From: CAYLNK01 sp964384675 | GTDB taxonomy: Bacteria; Acidobacteriota; Thermoanaerobaculia; UBA5066 | NCBI GenBank assembly: GCA_964384675.1 | Contig: CAYLNK010000001.1 | Location: forward strand, 1 to 64,000 | DNA length: 64,000 bases | Reading direction: 5' to 3' | Shown here: positions 25,609-34,140 of the stretch, piece after piece | Position numbering within the stretch: the stretch's first letter is position 1 | Layout: each line of letters opens with the position of its first letter | Notes under the pieces: model-generated | Database searches by the model: none | What the model saw: only the letters and a program-made list of their open reading frames with translations | What the model was told of the DNA's origin: nothing | Position numbers and translations under genes: made by a program

Positions 25609-28600
25609 ATGGACCTGACGACTCGAGGCAGACGTGTCGCATCCCTGGCGAGAGGCCCCGCGCGAATCCTCCTCCTCGCCGGCGTGGTCCTCGCCGGCTC
25701 CCGGGCACACGCCCAGACCGTGACGTCGTTCACGGCGAACCCGCTGGCGGTCCCGCCGCGAGGGATCACCCAGCTCTCGTGGACCTCGACGGGCGCCACC
25801 CATTGCCTCCTCAACTGGGCGGCCGCGACGGCCTCGGGGACCTTCGGGAACGGGCCCGCCAACGGAGGGTTCACGGCGACGATGCCCGACGTGGCGATCA
25901 CGTTCACGCTGATCCCGTACGCGGGGGCCGTCGCCGGTACCCCCAAGAGCGTCACGGTGGACGTGACGGTCGTGACGTCGATCACCGCGACACCTCCGAC
26001 GGTGACCCCCGGCGGGTCGACGGTCATCGCCTGGACCACCACGGGGGCCACCTACTGCGAGATCCAGTACACCTCGGCGTCCGGCGGCGGGGGCGCGGGT
26101 AACCAGCCCGCCAACGGATCGCGATCCTACAACCCCATCGAGACGACGACCTACAAGGTCACTCCGTACTTCGGGGGTGTCGGGGGTGTCGGAGGCGTCG
26201 CCGGCACTCCGGCCAGCGTCACCGTCACCGTGATGGAGGAGACCCTGGCGGTGGTGACGTCGATCACCGCGACGCCTCCGACGGTCAGCCCCGGCGGCGC
26301 GACGGTGATCGCCTGGACCACGTCGGGCGCCACTTCCTGCACGATCAGCTACACCTCGGCGAGCGGCGGCGGGGGCCAGGGTCCCCTGCCTGCCAACGGG
26401 TCTCTCCCTTACAACCCCGTCGAGACGACGACCTACACGGTCACCCCGTACGCGGGCGTCACCGTCGGAGTCCCGATGAGCGTGACGGTCACGGTGACCC
26501 AGGCCGCGACGCCCGTGATGACGTCGTTCACGGCGACGCCGTCGACGATCGTCCCCGGGGGTTCGTCCGTCCTCTCGTGGACGTCCACCGGCGCGGCGGA
26601 CGTCCTCCTCGAGCCGGGTATCGGGCCCAGCCCCGCGAACGGCTCGGTCACGGTGACGCCATCGGCCACCACCACGTACAAGGCCACGGCCTACACGGCA
26701 ATGGGGGTCGGCTCCACACCCCTCACCACCACGGTGACCGTGGGTCCCGCCAGCATGAAGGTGCCGGTCGTCACGAACGTCCGCGCGTCCCAGCTCCCGG
26801 ACGGAACCGGGGACGTGCGGATCGACTACGACCTCGAGGTCCCCGCGGGGGCGACCACGGCCGCCACCAGCCTCCTCATCTCCCCGGATGGGGGCCAGAC
26901 GTTCCCGATCGTCCCCGTCGCCGGCGCGCTGGTGGGAGACGCCGGAGCCGCGATCGCGGCGGGGGCCCGTGTGATCGGCTGGAAGGCGAGCCAGACGCTC
27001 CCGAAGGTCGACGCCTTCTACGTCGCCGCCGTCGAGGCCCGGATCGACGGCACCGCTCGCGCGGTCTCGGCGCCGTTCCGCATCAATCTCCAGAACTCGA
27101 AGCTGCCGACCGCCGCGTTCAGCTTCAGCCCGGCCAGCCCGAAGGCGGGAGAGTCGGTGACGTTCAAGGACGAGTCGCGTCTCTGTCCGACCAGCGCCGC
27201 GTGCGGCGCCTCGATCGCCTGGGACTTCGGGGACGACGGGACGGTCGACTCGCGCAGCGCCACCGTCGCCAAGACGTTCGCGGCCGGGGCATCGGTGAGG
27301 GTGAAGCTGACGGCGACGAACTCCTACGGGTCGGACTCCACCGTCCGGACGGTGACGGTCGCCCCGCCCGCGGCGACGCCGGTCGTGACGCGTGTGCGCC
27401 GGACGCCCGCGGGCGTCTACCTCGACTCGAACGCGTTCGACGTGGAGCTCGCGGCCGACGTCACCTGGAACGGCGCTCCCGGGACGGTCGAGTTCCGGCT
27501 CCCGGGGAAGCCGGCGGTCAGCAAGACCGGGACGGCGACGGGCGCGAGCCACAAGTTCCGCTCGCCGACCGACTTCAAGACGGGCTTCACGGCGACCGAG
27601 GTCACCATCACGGCGGTCAACGCCGCCGGGGCGCGGAGCGCGCCGTTCACGGAGTCGGTGTGGGTCTTCCCGTGGCCCTCGTGGCTGAACGGCCTGGGCG
27701 GCGTCTCGGTCACCCAGAACGGGCAGGGGACGACCTTCTCTCGCACGTTCCAGATTCCCTCGTCCCCCCTCTTCGGGACCATCACCATCCCGAGCGCCGT
27801 CCCGTTGCTCGACGGCGAGAGCGGGCTCACCGAGACGTACTGCCGCGGCACCGTCTCGGCGTCGACGTACGGGACAGCCAGCGGCTACGCCCGATGTGAT
27901 ACGGGGTTCGCCGTCGCCGGCAAGGAGGTGGACGGCAACTTCACCCTGGACGGCACGTTCAGCCTCGGCGCGCCCAAGGGGTTCAAGCTCGATCGGCTGG
28001 AGATCACCGGGTCGCTGAGCGGCACGGTGAAGAAGGAGAAGAAGCTCGGCGAGGTCTTCCCGAAGCTGAAGAAGCTCGAGAAGAAGAAGATCATCGGCGG
28101 CCCGATCAAGAGGCTGAACGAGACCGTGACGCTCTCGCTCGAGGCGAGCCCGTACCTCGAGGCGAACCTGCTGCTCGTCGACCGGAACGGGACCGTCGAC
28201 TGGAGCGGGACGCTCGCGGCCGGCCTCGAGCTGAAGGTGATGGGCCGGATCAAGATCATCCCCGGCGTCCAGGGCCGGGTCTGGATCTCCGGGAAGGGGG
28301 ACGTCGTCCTCGGCTTCCAGGCGCCGGTCCTCCGGAGCTACGTCCTCAACGCCGAGCTCGGGGCCGCCCTCGAGATCAACTTCTTCATCTACAAGGACGA
28401 GTTCTCCGCCAAGGTCGACGTGACCTGCTCCGGTTCGGCCACGAAGGCGTTCGGCTGCAAGCTCGACGCGTCCACACGGCCGGGGGAGGACCTCCTCGCG
28501 GCCGGCGACACCGACGGCTTCCGCGTGATCCCGCGGACGTACGAGCTCTTCGGGCCGGCGGTGCGGGTCGTCGACCGTCCGCGGCTTCGCACCATGGCCG

Positions 28601-31600
28601 GGACGCTCACGGGGACCTCCGGGACCTCGCTCGTGGAGAACGTCTTCGCGGGGGCCGCGCCCCAGCTCGTCCCGCTCGGAGACGGGACGTCGCTCCTCCT
28701 CTTCGTGGAGGAGAACCTCTCGCTGCCGCGCCAGCAGGCGCCCGACGTCGCCTGGTCGATCCTGACCAACGGGTCGCCCTCGGCGCCCCAGAAGATCGCC
28801 GCCGACACCCGGCTGGAGAGCGAGCCGGTCGTGGCGCGCGACGCGGCCGGGAAGGTGGTGGCGGCCTGGACCCGCATCAAGGGCTCGAACGCGGCGGCGC
28901 CGGTCACCGACGAGGACCTCGCCGCCTTCAACAAGAGCCGCGAGGTCGTCACGTCGGTCTATGACGTCGCGGCGCGCCGCTGGAGCGAGCCTGTCGCCCT
29001 CACCGACGACGACGCCTTCGACACGGGCCTGGTGATGGGCTCCGACGGGCAGGGTCGCGTGGTGCTGAGCTGGCTCTCGATCCCGGACGGCAGCTTCGAG
29101 TCGTCGGCCGACTCGCCGGCCCGCGTGAGGTCGGCGACCTGGAACGGGCAGAGCTGGTCCGCGGTCGCCGATGCCGCCACCGGCCTCGTCGGGGCGCGAA
29201 GCCTCGCGGGAGGCTTCGGGAACGGCAAGGGGGCGCTGGCCGTAGTGCGTGCCGTCTCCGACACGTCCGACTCGATCGACGTCGTCCGATTCACCGCCGG
29301 CACCTGGAGCGCGCCGCAGGGCCTCCCCGGCGCGGGACAGGTGAATCGTTCGCCGGCCGTCGCGTTCGACGCCACGGGCCGGCTCCACGTGGTCTGGAAC
29401 CGCGACGGGGACCTCGTGCACTCGATCGATCTCGGCTCGCCGGCCGTGGTGCGGCAGGGCAGCGACTCGATCTCCCTGCTGGGGCCCGTCCTCGCACCCA
29501 CGCCCGACGGCGGGCTCGTGCTCGTCTGGACCGAGGCGGGCAAGGACCGGCCCGCGCAGCTGGCCGGCCTCGTCTTCGACCCGAAGACCGGCTCCTGGAG
29601 CCGTGACCTGGGCCTCTCGGCCGACCCGGGCTCCATGGCCTCGGCCGTCGCGTTGTCGGTGGAGCCGCAGGGGACCGTCAAGATCTCGTACCTCTCGACC
29701 CAGGCCGTTTCCCGTGACGTGACCCTGGAGGACGGGACCGTGATCGCCATTCCCGAGGAGGGGCGTCACGACATCACCGTCCTCGAGGTCCCGATCGTCA
29801 CCGACCTGGCCGTCACCGAGGGATCGGCGAAGACCGAGCCCGTCCGCCCCGCGCCCGGCGAAGCCGTGGTGCTGACGGCCGAGGTCCGCAACTCCGGCAG
29901 TCTCCCCGTGGCGACTCCGGTCAAGGTCCGGGTGCTGGTCGGCGCGAACGAGGCGACCGCCTCGACCGTCGGCGAGACCGTCCTGCAGGCGCCGCTGCCC
30001 GGAGGCGAGCGTCGCTCGGTGTCCGTTCCCTACACGTTCCCGGCCTCGGGCGGCGCGACCTTCGTCGTCGTCGACCCTGAGAACGAGGTGCCCGAGTTCA
30101 CGAAGGCGAACAACAGGGCCACCGTCTACACCGACAACCGGCCTCCCGTCGCCGTCGCCTCGGCCGACAGGACCGTCGGTGCCGTTCCGCTCGGTGTCGG
30201 CTTCTCCGCGAGTGAGAGCGCCGACCCCGACGGGGACTCCCTGAGCTACGTTTGGGACTTCGGCGACGGCTCGGCGCCCGCGAGCGGCGCCAGCGTCTCG
30301 CATTCCTTCACGCGGGGCGGTGTCCGGGCGGTCTCGCTCACCGTCACCGACAGCCGGGGCGCCTCCTCGACCGCGGTCGTGACGATCACGGCGGGCGAGA
30401 GCATCCCCGCCATCGACACGGTCAGTCCCGCCTCGGGCCCCACGGCCGGCGGGACGACGATCACCATCAGCGGCTCCCGCTTCGGCGCCGGCGCGCGCGT
30501 GCTCATCGGGGGCGCCCCGGCCCGATCGGTCAAGGTCGTCGACGCCACGACGATCGTGGCCGAGACGCCGTCGAGCGAGGCCGCGATCGTCGACGTGACC
30601 GTCGTGAGCGGGGACGGCGCGGCGTCCACGGCCCCGGGCGTCTTCCAGTACGTCCCCGGCACCGCCACTACCGAGCAGCTGGTCCCGATCGTCCTCGACG
30701 TCGACACGGGCCGGGACCACTTCCGCTCCCAGGCGACCCTCACCAACCGCGGCACGACGCCCGTGACCGCCCGGCTCACCTACACGCCCACCTTCAGCGA
30801 TCAGAAGGGCGGAGGGTCGATCGACGTGACGCTGGGCGCGGGCCAGCAGCGCGTCCTCGACGACGTCCTCGGATACCTCAGAGCCCAGGGCCTCCCCATC
30901 CCGCAGGCCAGCCAGGCTGCCCCTCAGGGGGGCACGCTGGCCCTTCGCTTCTCCGGGGCGTCCTCCGTGGACGCCGTGGCGATGACGACCCGCACCGGAG
31001 CCGAGACCGCTGCACCGCAGCCGGTCGGACGGGCCGGCCTGGCCTACGCCGGCGTCCCGTCGTCCCGGGGCGTCACGACGGAGGCCACGCTCTTCGGCCT
31101 GCGGCACGACGAGAAGGACCGCAGCAACGTCGCCATCGCCAACACCACCGGCGACCCGCTGCGGGTCCGCGTCATCGCCGCGTCCGGCTCCGGCGACGGG
31201 AAGAAGGTCGTCGTCCGCGACGCGCTCGACCTTCCACCCTTCGGCTGGGCCCAGCTCTCCAGCGTCCTCGCGACGGCCGGCATCACCCAGGGCTGGGTCA
31301 CGGTCGAGCGAACGGGAACGACCGGCGCCTTCGCCGTCTACGGGGTCGTCAACGACAACGGGACCGGCGACGGGTCGTACGTCTTGCCGACCGTCCGGGG
31401 CGTGTCGGGGTCCTCGATCACGGTCCCGGCCCTCGTCGAGACGGGCGCGTTCGAAAGCGAGCTCGTGCTGGCCAACCGCGGCACACGGCCGGCGCTCCTG
31501 ACGCTTCGCTACCTCGAGTCCCTCTCCCCGAACGAGGGGGCCGGCGGCACGGCGAGCCTCACGCTCCAGCCGGGGACCCAGCTGATCATCCCGAGCGCCA

Positions 31601-32223
31601 TCGACGACCTCCGGAAGCGCGGTCTCGCCATCGGCGCCCGCGACGCGGCCGGGTACGTCGGCGCGCTGCGGGTGACCGTGAGCAGCGCCGCCCTCGAGGA
31701 CGTCTTCGCCGGGGCCCGCACCGCCTCGCCCTCTCCCGCCGGCGGACAGTTCGGTCTCTTCACGCCGGGTGTCTACGAGGGGCAGGAGGCCGGCGCCGCC
31801 GCCTACCTCTACGGGCTCCGGGCCGACTCGATCAATCGCTCCAACGTCGCGGTCGTCCACGCCGGGAGCGAGGACAGCTCACCCATCACCCTCGAGATGC
31901 AGGCGTACGACGGCGACCGCCAGGGCGCCCCCGCGGGCTCGCCCTGGACCGCGACGCTCGTTCCGGGCCAGTGGTTCCAGGCCTCGAACTTCCTTTCGAT
32001 CTCCGGGGTCTCGAACGGCTGGGTCAAGATCACCCGGACCGTCGGGGCCTCGCCCTGGATCGCTTACGGGGTCGTCAACGACGGCGGCAAGCCGGGCGAG
32101 CGTACGGGCGACGGCGCGTTCGTCCCCATGGTGACCGACATCCCCACGAATCCGCCGGCGACCGTCGCGGCGAGGTCAGGGCCGCCCGAGCCTCGTTCGA
32201 AGGTCGGGGCGCAGACTCGATGA
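25609..32223 (+). CDS. 2204-aa secreted multidomain protein (Ig-like, PKD, CARDB, IPT/TIG, duplicated C-terminal module)
   Basis: Signal peptide 1-36 (AHAQ end). Residues about 37-380 hold four Ig-like repeats of 85-95 residues (TSFTA/TSITAxPxxVxPGG, ETTTYxVTPY). About 388-495 is a domain with SPDGGQTFP. About 498-585 is a PKD-type domain (AWDFGDDG). Residues about 660-1390 have no family I recognise, apart from an unusual lysine cluster near 825 and a propeller-like tail. A CARDB domain follows (about 1398-1507), then a second PKD (about 1510-1595, YVWDFGDGS), an IPT/TIG domain (about 1600-1685, SPASGPTAGGTTITISG), and a duplicated module at 1689-2180 shared with the sugar dehydrogenase encoded at 12038-14590. 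ATG 25609 has GGGAGGAG upstream. Likely a surface adhesin or matrix protein; it converges with the importer ATPase 10 bp away. Confidence 0.8.
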   Translation: MDLTTRGRRVASLARGPARILLLAGVVLAGSRAHAQTVTSFTANPLAVPPRGITQLSWTSTGATHCLLNWAAATASGTFGNGPANGGFTATMPDVAITFTLIPYAGAVAGTPKSVTVDVTVVTSITATPPTVTPGGSTVIAWTTTGATYCEIQYTSASGGGGAGNQPANGSRSYNPIETTTYKVTPYFGGVGGVGGVAGTPASVTVTVMEETLAVVTSITATPPTVSPGGATVIAWTTSGATSCTISYTSASGGGGQGPLPANGSLPYNPVETTTYTVTPYAGVTVGVPMSVTVTVTQAATPVMTSFTATPSTIVPGGSSVLSWTSTGAADVLLEPGIGPSPANGSVTVTPSATTTYKATAYTAMGVGSTPLTTTVTVGPASMKVPVVTNVRASQLPDGTGDVRIDYDLEVPAGATTAATSLLISPDGGQTFPIVPVAGALVGDAGAAIAAGARVIGWKASQTLPKVDAFYVAAVEARIDGTARAVSAPFRINLQNSKLPTAAFSFSPASPKAGESVTFKDESRLCPTSAACGASIAWDFGDDGTVDSRSATVAKTFAAGASVRVKLTATNSYGSDSTVRTVTVAPPAATPVVTRVRRTPAGVYLDSNAFDVELAADVTWNGAPGTVEFRLPGKPAVSKTGTATGASHKFRSPTDFKTGFTATEVTITAVNAAGARSAPFTESVWVFPWPSWLNGLGGVSVTQNGQGTTFSRTFQIPSSPLFGTITIPSAVPLLDGESGLTETYCRGTVSASTYGTASGYARCDTGFAVAGKEVDGNFTLDGTFSLGAPKGFKLDRLEITGSLSGTVKKEKKLGEVFPKLKKLEKKKIIGGPIKRLNETVTLSLEASPYLEANLLLVDRNGTVDWSGTLAAGLELKVMGRIKIIPGVQGRVWISGKGDVVLGFQAPVLRSYVLNAELGAALEINFFIYKDEFSAKVDVTCSGSATKAFGCKLDASTRPGEDLLAAGDTDGFRVIPRTYELFGPAVRVVDRPRLRTMAGTLTGTSGTSLVENVFAGAAPQLVPLGDGTSLLLFVEENLSLPRQQAPDVAWSILTNGSPSAPQKIAADTRLESEPVVARDAAGKVVAAWTRIKGSNAAAPVTDEDLAAFNKSREVVTSVYDVAARRWSEPVALTDDDAFDTGLVMGSDGQGRVVLSWLSIPDGSFESSADSPARVRSATWNGQSWSAVADAATGLVGARSLAGGFGNGKGALAVVRAVSDTSDSIDVVRFTAGTWSAPQGLPGAGQVNRSPAVAFDATGRLHVVWNRDGDLVHSIDLGSPAVVRQGSDSISLLGPVLAPTPDGGLVLVWTEAGKDRPAQLAGLVFDPKTGSWSRDLGLSADPGSMASAVALSVEPQGTVKISYLSTQAVSRDVTLEDGTVIAIPEEGRHDITVLEVPIVTDLAVTEGSAKTEPVRPAPGEAVVLTAEVRNSGSLPVATPVKVRVLVGANEATASTVGETVLQAPLPGGERRSVSVPYTFPASGGATFVVVDPENEVPEFTKANNRATVYTDNRPPVAVASADRTVGAVPLGVGFSASESADPDGDSLSYVWDFGDGSAPASGASVSHSFTRGGVRAVSLTVTDSRGASSTAVVTITAGESIPAIDTVSPASGPTAGGTTITISGSRFGAGARVLIGGAPARSVKVVDATTIVAETPSSEAAIVDVTVVSGDGAASTAPGVFQYVPGTATTEQLVPIVLDVDTGRDHFRSQATLTNRGTTPVTARLTYTPTFSDQKGGGSIDVTLGAGQQRVLDDVLGYLRAQGLPIPQASQAAPQGGTLALRFSGASSVDAVAMTTRTGAETAAPQPVGRAGLAYAGVPSSRGVTTEATLFGLRHDEKDRSNVAIANTTGDPLRVRVIAASGSGDGKKVVVRDALDLPPFGWAQLSSVLATAGITQGWVTVERTGTTGAFAVYGVVNDNGTGDGSYVLPTVRGVSGSSITVPALVETGAFESELVLANRGTRPALLTLRYLESLSPNEGAGGTASLTLQPGTQLIIPSAIDDLRKRGLAIGARDAAGYVGALRVTVSSAALEDVFAGARTASPSPAGGQFGLFTPGVYEGQEAGAAAYLYGLRADSINRSNVAVVHAGSEDSSPITLEMQAYDGDRQGAPAGSPWTATLVPGQWFQASNFLSISGVSNGWVKITRTVGASPWIAYGVVNDGGKPGERTGDGAFVPMVTDIPTNPPATVAARSGPPEPRSKVGAQTR

Positions 32224-32233
32224 AGAGCCTCTC

Positions 32234-33292
32234 TCAGGAGTCGAGCCTTCGGCCCGTCGCGGCGTCGAACCAGTGGAGGCTGGCGCGCGGGATCCGGACC
32301 GAGAGCGTTCCGTTGGAGGAGCGGATGCGCGTCAGGGCCCGGAGGCGGAGCCGCCCGATCCGGATCGTCAGGAGCGTGCGGTCCCCCTGTGGCTCCTCCA
32401 GCTCCACCGTGCCCTCGAGCCCGTCGTCGAGCGGCCCCTCTCCCACCTCCACGTCCTCGGGACGGATCCCGGCGCAGAGCTCCGTCCCGTCGCGCAGCCC
32501 CGGCGGGAGCGGAAGGCGTGTCCCTTCCGAGACGAACTCCGTTCCTTCGGCCCTTCCCCTCCAGACGGTCATCCGCGGTGACCCGACGAAGGTAGCGGTG
32601 AAGAGGTCGGCCGGCCGCCGGTAGAGCTCCTCGGGCGGGGCGGCCTGGAGCACCTTTCCGTCCTTCAGCGCCAGGACCTCGTCGGCGAGGCTCATCGCCT
32701 CCGACTGGTCGTGTGTGACGTAGAGGACGGTGGCACCGAGCCGCCGGAAGAGCGACTTCAGCTCGGCGCGCATCTCCTCGCGAAGGAGGGCATCGAGGTT
32801 CGAGAGCGGCTCGTCCATCAGGTAGAGGCGCGGCCGCCGGATCAGTGCGCGTCCGACGGCCACCCGCTGCTGCTGCCCTCCCGACAGCTCGGCGGGGTGG
32901 CGCGAGAGAAGGCCCGTCAGGCCGAGGAGCTGCGCCGTCTCGGCGACCCTCTGCGCGATCTCCGCGCGCGGCAGGCGCCGGACCTCGAGCGCGAGCGACA
33001 GGTTGCGGGACACCGTCAGGTGCGGGTAGAGGGCGTAGCTCTGGAAGACGAAGCCGACGTCGCGTGCGCCGGCATCGACGCCGTCGAGGGGGCGGCCGTC
33101 GAGCGTCAGCGTCCCCGACGTCGCGGTCTCCAGGCCGGCCACGACCCGCAGCAGCGTCGTCTTCCCGCACCCCGACGGGCCGAGGAGCGCGAGGACCTTC
33201 CCTTCTGCGGCTCGGAACGAAACGCCGTCCAGGGCGCGTGTCCCGCCCGCGAACACCTTGGTCAGGCCGGTGCCGACGAGCTCGCCCGGCAC
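32234..33292 (-). CDS. Sugar/osmolyte ABC importer ATPase (MalK/UgpC type)
   Basis: 352 residues. Walker A GPSGCGKTT, Q-loop FVFQSYALYPHLTV, signature LSGGQQQRVAVGRAL, Walker B LYLMDEPLSNLDA and the switch HDQSEAMSLAD, followed by the C-terminal TOBE/OB regulatory region (AGIRPEDVEVGEG) characteristic of CUT1 carbohydrate importers. It should energise the two permeases encoded immediately upstream. GTG 33292 is preceded by GAAGGG at 6-nt spacing, and only 2 nt separate it from the stop of the permease gene. It is last in the mscS-importer operon and ends 10 bp from the end of the convergent giant gene. Confidence 0.92.
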   Translation of the reverse strand: MPGELVGTGLTKVFAGGTRALDGVSFRAAEGKVLALLGPSGCGKTTLLRVVAGLETATSGTLTLDGRPLDGVDAGARDVGFVFQSYALYPHLTVSRNLSLALEVRRLPRAEIAQRVAETAQLLGLTGLLSRHPAELSGGQQQRVAVGRALIRRPRLYLMDEPLSNLDALLREEMRAELKSLFRRLGATVLYVTHDQSEAMSLADEVLALKDGKVLQAAPPEELYRRPADLFTATFVGSPRMTVWRGRAEGTEFVSEGTRLPLPPGLRDGTELCAGIRPEDVEVGEGPLDDGLEGTVELEEPQGDRTLLTIRIGRLRLRALTRIRSSNGTLSVRIPRASLHWFDAATGRRLDS

Positions 33293-33294
33293 GC

Positions 33295-34140
33295 TCAGCC
33301 CTTCACCGCGCCGCGCGTCAGCCCGCTCGCGATGCGCCGCTCGAAGAGGAGGACGAGGAGGACGAGCGGCACGGTCGCCACGACGACCGCCGCCGAGAGC
33401 TGTCCCCAGGGGACCTCGAACGTCGAGGAGCCCGTGACGCTCGCGATCCCGGCCGTCACGGTCTTCCTCGCGTCGCGGGTCAGGAACGTCAGCGCCAGCA
33501 GGAACTCGTTCCACGAGTAGATGAAGACGAGGATCGCCGCCGTGACCGCGGACGGCGCGGCGAGCGGCAGGTGGATCCGGAAGACGCGCCGCGCGGGACC
33601 GAGCCCGTCCAGGACGGCGGCCTCGTCGACCGCGCGGGGGATCTGGCGGAAGCCGCTCTCGAGGATCCAGACCGAGAGCGGGAGGTTGAGCAGCGCGTAC
33701 GGGAGGATCAGGGCGATCGGGTTGTTCAGCCACCCGAGCGCCCGCACGGCCTCGTACGTCGGGAAGAGGAGGAGGATCGGAGGAACGAACGCGAGCGCCA
33801 GGAGCGCCACGAGCCAGCGCTCCCGCGCCCGGACCGTGGCGCGGGTGAGCGCGCCGGCCGCCAGGGCGCCCAGGGTCACCGACAGCAGCGTCGACACCGC
33901 CGCAACCACCGCGCTGTTCCATAGGTACGTCGCGAACGGCTTCCTCGTGAACAGCGCCTCGACGTGGCGGAGCGTGGGCGGGCTCGGCAGGTAGACGGTC
34001 GGCACGCGGGTGATCTGGGCGTCCGGCTTCAACGCCGTCAGGACCTGCCAGACGCCGGGCGCCAGGCTCCAGACCACGAGGAGCCCGACGGCGAGGCCGG
34101 GAAGGAGCCGGCGCACCTTCCCTTCCGCAACGGACGTCAC
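33295..34140 (-). CDS. ABC importer permease, MalG type
   Basis: 281 residues with six membrane helices and the permease EAA loop (DEAAVLDGLGPARRVFRIHLP, near residue 180), which docks on the ATPase. The N-terminal pattern (TALKPDAQI, then a periplasmic stretch, then NSAVVAAVSTLLS) is that of MalG-like CUT1 permeases. GTG 34140 has GGAGGC 6 nt upstream and overlaps the TGA of the fused binding protein-permease by 4 nt, so translation is coupled. Substrate by family is a disaccharide or glycoside; in this context sucrose, trehalose or glucosylglycerate are candidates (inference). Confidence 0.92.
   Translation of the reverse strand: MTSVAEGKVRRLLPGLAVGLLVVWSLAPGVWQVLTALKPDAQITRVPTVYLPSPPTLRHVEALFTRKPFATYLWNSAVVAAVSTLLSVTLGALAAGALTRATVRARERWLVALLALAFVPPILLLFPTYEAVRALGWLNNPIALILPYALLNLPLSVWILESGFRQIPRAVDEAAVLDGLGPARRVFRIHLPLAAPSAVTAAILVFIYSWNEFLLALTFLTRDARKTVTAGIASVTGSSTFEVPWGQLSAAVVVATVPLVLLVLLFERRIASGLTRGAVKG

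Noticed and set aside
24796..31860. Very long open frame (about 2350 codons) on the minus strand opposite the giant gene
   Set aside because: It is a shadow of the GC-rich plus-strand gene: composition is Arg/Gly/Asp-rich low complexity with no domain, while the plus frame has a signal peptide, ribosome site and recognisable domains.
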